DNA from: Apteryx mantelli
Lineage: Eukaryota > Chordata > Aves > Apterygiformes > Apterygidae
Length of the DNA: 64,000 nt
Direction: 5' to 3'
Assembly: GCF_036417845.1 (NCBI RefSeq)
Contig: NC_090020.1
Location: 49,956,425-50,020,424, forward strand
In this document: one piece after another, positions 54,275-64,000 of the stretch
Numbering within the stretch: the first letter of the stretch is position 1
Layout: each line of letters starts with the position of its first letter
Made by a program: the position numbers and the translations under genes
Notes under the pieces: model-generated
Told to the model about the DNA's origin: nothing
The model's database searches: none
What the model saw: only the letters and a program-made list of their open reading frames with translations

Positions 54275-54280
54275 TTTATT
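54275..54280 (-). promoter_or_regulatory. RGMB: Candidate RGMB poly(A) signal AATAAA
   Basis: First canonical AATAAA on the minus strand downstream of the RGMB stop codon. An upstream ATTAAA near 55755 is an alternative proximal signal. Confidence 0.35.
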
Positions 54281-54707
54281 CTTCTATCGTAATAATTTAA
54301 AGTATTTACACACTGCACAGTCACTCTTTTACATAAACATATACTTACTGGTATATTCATGAACCACATCTAAAAGGTTTTGCAAAGACTGACACATTGT
54401 AGGGTTTCCAAGCATGAAAATAAAATCTGCAGCCTTCTAAAAGACAGCCATTCGGAGTGTCTGTGAAAATCAGTGCTCCCTCTAAGCTTAAGTTCTCCCC
54501 AGAGACCATTCACTAGCTTCAAAATATCCACATGTTTGGCATTAACTACAGCTCTCTTGGCTATGGTAGACTTCAAGAACGAACATGTGCAAATAACATT
54601 TTCTCAAGAAATCCCACAGCAGGAACAAGAAAATGAAAACTTTTTAAAGGAAGTACTACATTTCTGAAATATTACTTATCTGAGGGGCTCACAATTCAAT
54701 ACTAGTA

Positions 54708-54747
54708 TACATATATATAAGTGTATATATATATATATATATATATT
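54708..54747 (-). repeat. (TA)n microsatellite
   Basis: About 18 TA units with one GTG interruption, inside the presumed RGMB 3' UTR. Confidence 0.9.
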
Positions 54748-56013
54748 CATGGGATCCATGGACAGGGGAAATTAACTAGCACTTGGTGCCTATGTATTAA
54801 GTGTGTGCATCAGTACTGCAATGCTAGGCTTCTCCACCAGCTTTCAGCCGTAAGATCTTTAAATTCAGTGCACCAGTGAGGAAGCCCAGCCACACGAAGA
54901 ATAGGGAGAATCTCCTCACCCCATCAGGTGAAACAGCAGGAACCACATTACCAGACACAGCGTAAATCCACAAGTCTAATTCATCTGAAACAGCACCATC
55001 AAATTGCACAGACAGAACAAGCTGCCCAAAGAGATACCTGCAGTCTAGCCTAGAATAAAATGCTATCTTCAGCCTTACCTCAGCTCAGGCTATTTTCTTC
55101 TAATGTTTTTCCAGAACAACATATTATGCAATTACCCATCCAAATGGGCAATTAATTAGTTTTTCTGAGAAAAGACTACTGCTGTCCTTACCAATCAACA
55201 GTGCCTAATCCAGCCAGAATAGTCTTTGTAAAAATACACTCCGTGAATAAACTCCTTCTCCCTCCACCACGGCAAAGTAGCTTTAGAAGTCAACTCTCCA
55301 GTGCTTCTATCAAGCTACATAAGCCTCACTCCACTGCATTCACAGAGGGATGGTGTAAGTACTTTTCTTCGTTTGAAAATCATGCTATGGAATTAGAAGA
55401 TGTCAGGATTACAAAGGTGGTTTTGTATTTCAAGTCTCTGCAACATAAACGCTGTGCATAGCAGAAGCAGAGTTATACTAGGTGGTCTTTTGAGCTCCCT
55501 CCAAAGAAGGAAGGAGCATTTGTTTAAGGGACAGAATAAGATTCCATTCTTAATTGGTTTTAACTAGAGAATGCAACAAATCACCAGTGTGATTGTAGGA
55601 AAAGAGAGGTGCTAACCTCTACAGTAAGAGGAAGGACAGGAAAAAAAATTTTAATATTAAAAAATTTTTTTTAAAACAAAGTAGTACTTAGAGGGAGCAC
55701 GGGGTATTGTATGTACATGTGTAATACATAATTACTCAGATACACACATAAATATTTAATATATAAAAAATAAAGTGCTTTCTATCAGGTCCCTATGCAG
55801 GGACATTATAAAACATTTCACCAACTGCAAAACAAATAGATACAAAGAATACTACATCCAACATACATGAAAACAGTAACACAATATGTACAATCTGGTG
55901 GGTGTCCCAAGACAAAACATCCCTTCATATACATGGTATATACATATATACTCATCTTTACTCAATATATTATGACAATATATATTTCAAAACTTTGTTA
56001 TAGACAAAAAAAC

Positions 56014-56682
56014 CTACAAAAACGCAACAAGGATCAAGCACACAAGTCCAAGACTGACAAACAATTTGCTACCCTTGCTCACGGCACCACCTCCGTTGCT
56101 GGGAAAGATATGCCAGCGCTCTTTTCTGGGGTGCAATGCTTCCACATCCTGCAAGGCACTGTGAGCAGCAGCCGTGAAGTTAGCGTCACCAGTGGTGAGC
56201 AGGTCAAACACGCATGAGTAAAAATAGATGTCCTTCACCAGCATCTTCTCATGGCATTTGGTGGTGGCAGTTTCCAGTGTGTACATGGAGCGGGGATGAG
56301 CAGTGGCTGCCTGGGGCAGTAACTGCCCCATCACAGGCAGCGGCAAGTGGCCGCTATCATCGATACGTTCACTTGATGGGCAACCATTCACACACAGCTG
56401 CAGGTCCTGACTCTCCTCATAGGCCATAGCCAACTCTTGAGGCATGCGGATGGCCAGTGTTAAGTAGCGCCCAAGCTGGCGTATATACACCATGGTCCCA
56501 ATGTACCTGGCATGCATTTCGACGTATTTGCCACCGACTTTCTCCACAATTCGCAGGCTCTTGGTGTTCCTATCACCTCCGCTTGTTGTGCCATCCACAA
56601 AGGCTGCAGGTAAGTCATCAGTCACTGCCTGATATACTTTCTGATCTGTACAGTCTTGGTACGATTTAAAGATAATAGTTAT
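56014..56682 (-). CDS. RGMB: RGMB, repulsive guidance molecule B (DRAGON), terminal coding exon
   Basis: RGMB is a GPI-anchored BMP co-receptor that binds neogenin and BMP ligands at the cell surface, with roles in axon guidance and BMP-SMAD signalling. This exon has a CCTTCCAG acceptor (minus strand) at 56684-56683, starts in phase 0 with ITIIFKSYQDCTDQKVYQAV and runs 222 codons to TAG at 56016-56014. It is about half of the usual 430-440-residue protein: the end of the partial von Willebrand type D domain (DDLPAAFVDG), MHARYIGTMVYIRQLGRYLT, LCVNGCP, CHEKMLVKDIYFYSCVFDLL, an N-glycosylation sequon in GDANFTAAAHSALQDVEAL, and HPRKERWHIFPS. A hydrophobic GPI-anchor signal ends at FVSLGLVCLILVAFL. 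The family's Cys pattern is kept. The RGD/N-terminal domain and the GDPH autocleavage site are in exons beyond 64000. No defect is seen. Confidence 0.97.
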   Translation of the reverse strand: MTIIFKSYQDCTDQKVYQAVTDDLPAAFVDGTTSGGDRNTKSLRIVEKVGGKYVEMHARYIGTMVYIRQLGRYLTLAIRMPQELAMAYEESQDLQLCVNGCPSSERIDDSGHLPLPVMGQLLPQAATAHPRSMYTLETATTKCHEKMLVKDIYFYSCVFDLLTTGDANFTAAAHSALQDVEALHPRKERWHIFPSNGGGAVSKGSKLFVSLGLVCLILVAFL

Positions 56683-59600
56683 CTGGAAGGGGGAAGGAGG
56701 TAGAGAAAAAAGCAGTTAGACAGCATGGAAATAAAAATACACATTTCAATCCCTTTTCCATTTTGCAGCTGTGATTATCTGGGACTGCCCACTAAGCTCA
56801 GAGCTTGACGCTTGTCCCCACTCATGCCTAAAGCAGAGAACAGTCTGCATATATACTCAAAAAGCAACATTTTACCAGATGGCAATTGTTAAATTTGTTC
56901 TTAACTTGGCCTGGAAGCAAGACTATTAGCATGTGGCAACTGCAACAAGGTCAGGAAAGGAAAAGGCTGTATATTTAATTAAGCATCACAATTCCCTCCT
57001 GCCTGATGGTTTCTTAACACTCAGGAATGCATCCTGCAATCGCAGGGATGTATACATGCCAAATAATTCCCACACTGCTGGCTGCTATGGCAAAACTGTG
57101 GAACAAGACTGTGTGAAAGCACAGAAAGGAACTGGAGCATTCGGTTTCCCTCACTCCCAATATTCCCATCTTGCCTCTGACAGTGACTGCATGACCAACC
57201 CTTGTCGGAGTGTTTCACACTTCTTAGAAATTTTGCCAGGATTAGCTGTGTTGAGAATACTGTTAAAGCACTGATGTGTTCACTGCTACAATACAACAAG
57301 CAGTGAGATGAGATGCAGTAACCAGGAAAAACAACTAGTCAAGTAACTGGTTACAGCTCCTGGATCTCTTAGTCCTAGGAACTGGGGGATTTGACACTTC
57401 CAGTCTGCTGCTGCTAGAGAACGTGCCAACAGAGAAACAAAGCGCGACTGAAAGACACCCAAAGACATGCCTTTGAAGGGTGACCTGCAACACAAACCAG
57501 GAATATAAACCAACTACTTGTTCTTTTAAGATTATGACTTGCTTTTTAAAGCTTTACACTTATTTGAATAAACCACAATAGAAACAGTAGGTCCTCCGGT
57601 CTTACTTGAAGGAGATAATTAGGCTATTTGGCAGACTGAGCTTGAGGTGTCTAGTGGCTTTTTGAAAAAAAATGTGTATTGAAGGGACAATATAAATATT
57701 AGAAACAGAGATGCTTCTTCTTTTACAGTTTCAGAGAGGAGGAAATAGTAAATTCTTGAAAAGGTCAAAGGGTATTTGGCACTAGAAATGGGGATTTTAA
57801 TCATTATTTTGCCCTTGACTGACTGATTACATCAAATCTACTTACAGACCATCATTTAAGCACACTGCTATAAGATTCAGAATACTCCAAAGCATGTCAG
57901 AAAATATTTTCAAACTAACATTAGCATTTTCCTTAAAATTTATGGCAACCTCGCATGTTTTAATTTCAGTTAACCAGCACACTTCTGCACAAAAGCTTTA
58001 GTTTCTTGCCCCTCCGCTTTGAAATAAGAGCTGGAGGTTAAATAAACAGCTGGATTACAGACAATTCGAAAAAAACCTCTACCCTCATTAGTCTCACCTC
58101 TCCATACCAGCTGTAAAAGACAGGAGTCTTCACTTCTAGCACCTCTTCCTCCCTTCTCCCACCCCAACAACTTCCCCAAATATGCAGACATACACTAAAA
58201 AGTATTACATTGGTTTTTAATGTTTGGTTTGTCCTGGTTAGTTGACTCTGTCAGTCTTTCTCTCTCTCTCACATGCACACACACACAGAGTACTCCCTAT
58301 TTTAATTCCATATGTTCCCACTGGTGCTGTCTGACTGGAACTTTCCAACGGTTTTTCTTTGCTTTAATCAGTTATACAGCTAGCTTGAGACCAGCTGCAG
58401 TCAAGCAATCTGGTAAACTCATATCTGTGGGCCACAGCTGAGCTTGAAGATCTTTGACCAAAATCTAGACGATGTACAAGTATTTTTCCTCAAAAGTTCA
58501 GTGCCTTTCCTGCTGTAGAGACCACCTCATATCACTGTTTTGCAAAGTAAGGCCAGCAACCCAGAGAGGAGACACCTGAGCTTTGTCTGATGCATGCTCT
58601 GCACATCATCCAGGGCCTCATTCCCTAAGTCAGGTCTTATATTCTATATAACACAGTTTCAATAAAATAGATCTCTAACTTGGGCTGCTCAGATAACAAA
58701 GCGCTCCTGACTCCTCCAGCACATTTGTGCTGCTCCACAAGGGAAGAGTGATTTACATGCCAGCAGGGGCAAAGCCCCATCAGGCTGCTCAGCACCTGAG
58801 CAAGCCTGGAGTTAACACTACACATGGTTTTAATGAGACACAGAACTGGCTACTTGCTGTAACAGTTAAGCAAGGGAGCTGGCAAGATTTTAGAGGAAGC
58901 AATAAGGACAGCCACCGAGATGCCCCTCTCCAGCATACCTTCCCCTGCAAGGGGAAAAGGCACGCGGTGTCAGGGAAAGCGAGGAAGGGCAGAGCCCTTC
59001 GCCCTGGGCAAGACCTGCAATAAAGCCACACGCTGAGCAAGGGCTGAAGGCCCTAAGGGAACGAAGGCCTCTTGCAAGGATGCTCCTGACAGAGAATCAG
59101 CAAGAAGACCATTAAGATTTGCTAAGGACACAGATCTGTATTTAAACATTGTGGCTCAAGACAGTCAGTTTGGATGTTGCGTTTTCTCTCCTGCCACTGC
59201 TGTCTGATCCACAGGCCAGACCAGTAAAACCAGGGATCTGTGAATCCTTACTGCAATATATGGATTAGTTTGAACAAGTAAGCAATAACTCAGTTTGGCA
59301 CATTTGCACTGTACCACTCCATCTATTATTGATGGACAGTACTGCTGTCCATTTAAAACATCAATGCCTTTGTTAACGTTCCTTTCTCCTCTGTGCCCAA
59401 GCTACTCTGGCTCTGCTCATTCATTTTTAATATTTCTTTCCTTGAAGTCTAGCCCACCCACAACCATAAAACACAAATCCAACTCCCATATCTAGAAACA
59501 CAGCTTCAGGCATCCAAGTCTTCTACACCTACTACAGGCAAAATTCCTGAGGAAAGAGTTCAGACAAAGCCTGCCTAGAATTAGGTCAGGCTTCAGACTT

Positions 59601-62600
59601 AGAAAACGCAAACATGATGGCAAGAAGGTAACACTACTTACTGAACAGGCAATGAATCTGGAAAAATCTGACTTTTATTTTTATTCTTTTAAACATAGAA
59701 GGAAAGAAGGTTTCTATTAGGTTTGGAAAGATTTTGATCTTGCCCAGTTTCACTCACAATTTTAGTGGGATAGTCCCCAGGCCGACCTCCCTCCCCCTAT
59801 GTTTGTCTTGACTGGGTTGTACTTTCAGGTGAGGATCTGCATCACCATGTGCTCATGCAGAACCTACCTCAACACTGTTGAGGTCTCACAGCGCTACTAA
59901 AATTCAGAGAACCACCCCCTCCTTCCCAGTTACTACTCCCAGCATATAAGACCACAACACCTGTCTTGGAGAGGTTACAGTCAGCATTCAGGTACATAAC
60001 AAGAAAAGCTAGTTAGAGAGGCAGGGAACATTGATTGTAACAAGGAGTTTATGCAAGTATTTAACAACTGTAAACTGCCTACTCAAAAAGTAGATATGCA
60101 CACTGAAACACAGCCCCTACAGTGTTTCTTATGACATGAGAGTTTGCCACTGAGCATTTCTGTGGCTAACAGAGCAGCATGGAAGTAGAGGAGTTCCCAT
60201 CACGGGCCTATCTAGTGACCTCCCTGGACGTCTGAGCAAGGTACAGCAGGACACGCAGGTTGCTGAGAGGGCACTCTGAGGCAGCAGAAAAAACACTTTG
60301 CTGCTTACATTTGACCTTCAGTACAGGTCTGCAGTTTAAAGCGCGTGCCCCAGTGGCATCAGGAGAAAGCATTCAGATGCTTCATTACGCACCATTTCAG
60401 TCTATGGGAAAAGATGGGGAAGGATTATGTTTGAAGAGAAACACATCGCTGATGGTTTAATAATGATTTCATCAAGCACTGGAGAATAAGCGGGAAAGAT
60501 GTTTCAGCAAGAGGTGTTCTGATATTAGACCAGTGGTCTTCAACGATGCCTGGGAGGCCTGTGAATGACTTAACAAGTGATCTGTCAGAGGCAGCTATTA
60601 AAAGTCCATAGGTAGACAACTGCATAGCATGCATAAAATTTCCGAGAGTCCATCAAAAAGCTTTTGCAGTTCACATATACAGGAAAGTTGAAAGCATAAT
60701 GTATTAAATGACCTCCCAATCTCTAACTGAAATTTTCACAGCTTCCCTTTCTGGAGACCTGCAACAGGTGAAAAGCATGTAGAAAGTTTATCTTAGAAAC
60801 CAAGTACCACCCAGAGGATACCACTTGAATAATAAAGCAGTGTTGAAAGGTGGAAGTAGAGATTTAATAAAGGAAAACTGTAAGGACTCATTCGGAAACA
60901 AGGATTCATTCAGACTCATTTAAAGCTACACCACACAGTAGTTCCTTTTTATACGCATAGCAGGTCTTTTTGGATGAAACAAAACCAAAAGATGTGCTCC
61001 AAATGCTAATGACTACTCAGTCCATCGGACAGCACTACAGCTCATCCAAAGTAGGACCTCTTCCCCTGAAATACCTATATGCAGACACGTAATTCTCAGC
61101 ACAAACTGTTTCCCTGCACACATTCACCCCTTTTGCAGCGCACTACTTGCTAAAGTAGACATAGCTCAAGAACGGAAGCTAGAGGCATATGCCTGAAAGA
61201 CATTTTGCTCCTTTCAGGCACATTGGAAGGGGTACAGGAATCAAACTGTTCGGAGGAAAAAAGATTTAGAGGAGACTGCCTCAGTGATGTTGCTGGGACC
61301 AAGTTCTCAGAAGCAAGAGTTGTTGGGGGCATTACAAAACTAAATATACCAATCCCTCTTCAGCCCGCTAGTCACTTACAGAAGCATCCCACCTTTCACC
61401 CTGACATGCTACAGTCTTATGTTGGGGAGAAAAGGGGAAGGCAAGGTATGGGGATCCCATGCAGAACAGAAGTAAAGAAGAAGTCAGTCTGAAAGAAAGA
61501 GTTTAGCATGAAAAGATTTCCAAAAAGAAACCCAAGATCACTCAGGAAAGCATTTCTCAGATGTGGTTCAGTGAGAAGGTCACCATTTATAAATAACTCC
61601 AGAAACATCTAGCATCTACTATTGATTAATTTCAAAACTATCCAGAACTTGATCATAGTTAAACATCCTTTAATCAATGGGAATAGTAGCTAAAATATTC
61701 CATCTTTTTTCTGGTGGACAATCCAAGGAGGAGAAGGGCTCTTCTCCCCTGCAGTGAGTCTGTAAAGCATATATAGTAACAGGCAGGTAGATCCTGTTTA
61801 AATGCACAACATTAACATTTAACTCACATCTCCATGTCTGAGAAAAAACTGCCATCTTTATCCACTACTTTATTCTCCTTCCTTCTGCCTCCAAGAAACC
61901 CCCAGAGCTATGAAGACAGTCAGATAGATACTGCTGAGACATATGCGTGCATGCTCTCTCCTCCTCTCCTGCTCCCTAAACGAAGGGGTTCAAGACACCA
62001 AAACTCCAGCAACAGTTCTCCAGCAGTTCCAGAAACAGAGAAAGACAGACAGTTTAGCACCTGACAAACTGCCATAGCTTATCCTAGAAAACAACCTCTA
62101 GTAATGCCACGCTGTCCTGAACACCAGGAAACAGGATTGTTTATCTTTACATTGATGAAGTCGGCAAATCACCAAAGTCAGTAAATTGCCTGTGCCCAGG
62201 AAAACTGTGGTATTTTTGCTGTGTCCCCTGCTGTTCTTATGAGTCCATCCAAACCAACATAGCACATTGATATGACCGAAGGCGGCTCTGCACATGCTAA
62301 ACGTGTCTGTGACAGGACTAAACGAGCTTTCCTTACGGAGGAGGAGATCGCTGTGAAAGTGCTAAAGGCAAAAGCACAGAGCAGAGGCCAAAGACCTGAG
62401 AGATCACATCTGGGAGAAATGCAGACCTTCATTTTAGGTAAGTCTGAGTTCCAAAAACAAACACAAAACCAAGGAGAATTTATTTGCATCTTCTGCCTAA
62501 TACACAGGAATCTCACTAGCAGAGAAAACAGAGCTTCTGGCAGACAGTTTCTTCTGCTTCAGCCTCTGCCCAAGAAGCTGGCCTCAAGACTACATTCACC

Positions 62601-64000
62601 TCCTGCCTTCCAGCCAGGACAGTGCCAAGGTCCTTTTTCCACCGCTTCTATATCACTCAGTTTTATTCCTAACAGAAAAGCCTACTTGTTTTCAGCATGC
62701 TATGAACTAGCCACCACTAGTGGCCATGACCACTCTGGGTTCTTTCATAAGCATATTATTTCTCCCACCTTCATCTTTTCATGAGGACAAGTGATCCAAA
62801 AAATATAGATAATAGATAAAACACATCAGCAGAGGTAGACTTTAAAACTGAAATATACTGAAGAGATCCTAAGACAAAACCTTTCATGTTTAACCATGAG
62901 AAGAGGTTTGAGTCTGCCCTAATTCCAGGTCGAACACTGCTCACAGGGGAGATTCAACGACTAGCTGTCTGGAGAGTCAACCACAGGCCATCTCGTTTAA
63001 GCACAGCTGGGTGGCTTTTGATATGAAGAACAGCGCCCTTGTCTTAAAGGTGCTGGCAAGCCTCAGCCTTTTAGAAACATCCCAAATATACAGAAAGTGC
63101 TTTGGCACCTACACTTTCACGCTGTCCACAGCTACTTGCTGAACCAGTTTGTGCCCAACTGTACGCCCAAGCACAGCACTAACTTGCACAGGCTGAAGGA
63201 CCCCGGGTCCTTCATTCCCCCCTTCTGCTTGCAATCTTCCTCGCTCTTCAGTAACAAAAACTAAACACTGCTTTGTAAGTTAATGTGTTATCCGCTCCAC
63301 CTCATGAACGATGCAGTTTTTCCACTGAAGTCCTTCAACAAAAAGTTAGTATGTACCTCCTCTGAGAAATAAAGCTAAAGTTCATCTTTATCTTGGGCAG
63401 AAAGTCTATAAGGATGAGAAAATTAATCACACGTGGTCAGTGATCTGATGCTCCCACTCAGAAGCACAACTGAACAGTAACTGGAAGACGACTGTTTTAA
63501 TATTAATTATTTAAAGGAGAGTAAGTACAGGGTGTTCAGTCCAATGATTTCCTCTTGCAAAAATAGAAACCAGACTGCAAAAGAGATACCTAAGTGTTTT
63601 GACTCTGGGAAAAAGAGCACTTACCCAATGTTTCATTACACTGCTAATGCAGTCTATTCCCAGATTCAAAGCTTTATGCCCAGTAACCCACTACAGTAAA
63701 AGCTCTGGGTTTTCCACTGCCTGTTTTTCTTTCTCTGCCCTCCCTGTGTCCATTCTCCATGTCTCACCCTCAAGCTATCCACTACAAAACACCTGGATAG
63801 GAAAAGCTCCTTGTCCATTTCTGATCACTGCAAACAAGAAGGGAAGTTTTCCACAGGGAAGTGCAGGCACCTCTGCCTCATTTGCTACTCAGGGATAACT
63901 GTGCTAGAGATATCCAGAACACCTGTCACACTGGTCAAAGACAACAAAGACTTTGTTCCCCTCCAAATAAAGCCCACGATAAAACAAGAAAAAGTCCTAT
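56683..64000 (-). other. RGMB: RGMB intron upstream of the terminal exon (continues past window)
   Basis: More than 7.3 kb of intron. The preceding RGMB exon, with its Cys-rich domain and GDPH site, is not present in any frame. I found only a short (AC)n at 58270-58287 and no recognisable transposon or RNA gene. Confidence 0.8.

Larger units (their letters stand above)
54255..56013 (-). other. RGMB: RGMB 3' UTR (probable)
   Basis: On the minus strand the sequence after the RGMB stop is AT-rich with three Pumilio-type TGTANATA sites, at 55944-55937, 55892-55885 and 55717-55710. The first AATAAA on this strand is at 54280-54275, giving a UTR of about 1.7 kb. A (TA)n run lies at 54708-54747. 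The extent is inferred from the signal only. Confidence 0.5.

Overview
The window is vertebrate nuclear DNA, almost certainly from a bird. It carries the 3' part of CHD1 (plus strand) and the last coding exon of RGMB (minus strand) in tail-to-tail order, the same order as on human 5q. It also carries CR1 retroposons with the typical avian 3' end. Genes are broken into short exons with GT-AG introns, coding density is low, and there are no bacterial features. In birds CHD1 is the sex-linked gene used for molecular sexing (CHD1Z/CHD1W). Linkage to an intact RGMB exon favours the Z copy, but the sequence alone does not settle it.

Positions 31-27548: twenty-five coding exons of CHD1. They join without a frameshift or stop into 1240 codons plus TAA (3723 nt). 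They cover the second half of the Snf2 ATPase (DEAH box through motif VI), the bridge and acidic linker, the SANT-SLIDE DNA-binding domain, a Lys/Glu-rich insert, the C-terminal helical (CHCT) domain and the His/Ser/Arg/Asp-rich tail. The chromodomains and ATPase motif I lie upstream of the window. The introns hold a 5'-truncated CR1 (3888-4621), older CR1-superfamily debris in antisense, and an unusual 1.86-kb, almost pure pyrimidine tract (15884-17739) that ends in 35 perfect copies of a 14-bp unit. The CHD1 3' UTR probably runs to about 28.3 or 29.0 kb.

Positions about 29.0-54.3 kb: the interval between the two genes. It is mostly unannotatable single-copy sequence. It holds a 118-nt near-perfect hairpin (38129-38246), one exon-like open segment (40563-40769), a decayed two-ORF CR1 copy that lacks its 3' end (about 41480-44515), and scattered fragments of old amniote repeats.

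Positions about 54.3-64.0 kb: RGMB on the minus strand. A probable 3' UTR carries three Pumilio-type sites, followed by the 222-codon terminal exon (56014-56682) and more than 7.3 kb of the preceding intron. CHD1 is a nuclear chromatin remodeller and RGMB is a GPI-anchored BMP co-receptor. Their adjacency is conserved synteny, and I see no evidence of a functional pathway link.
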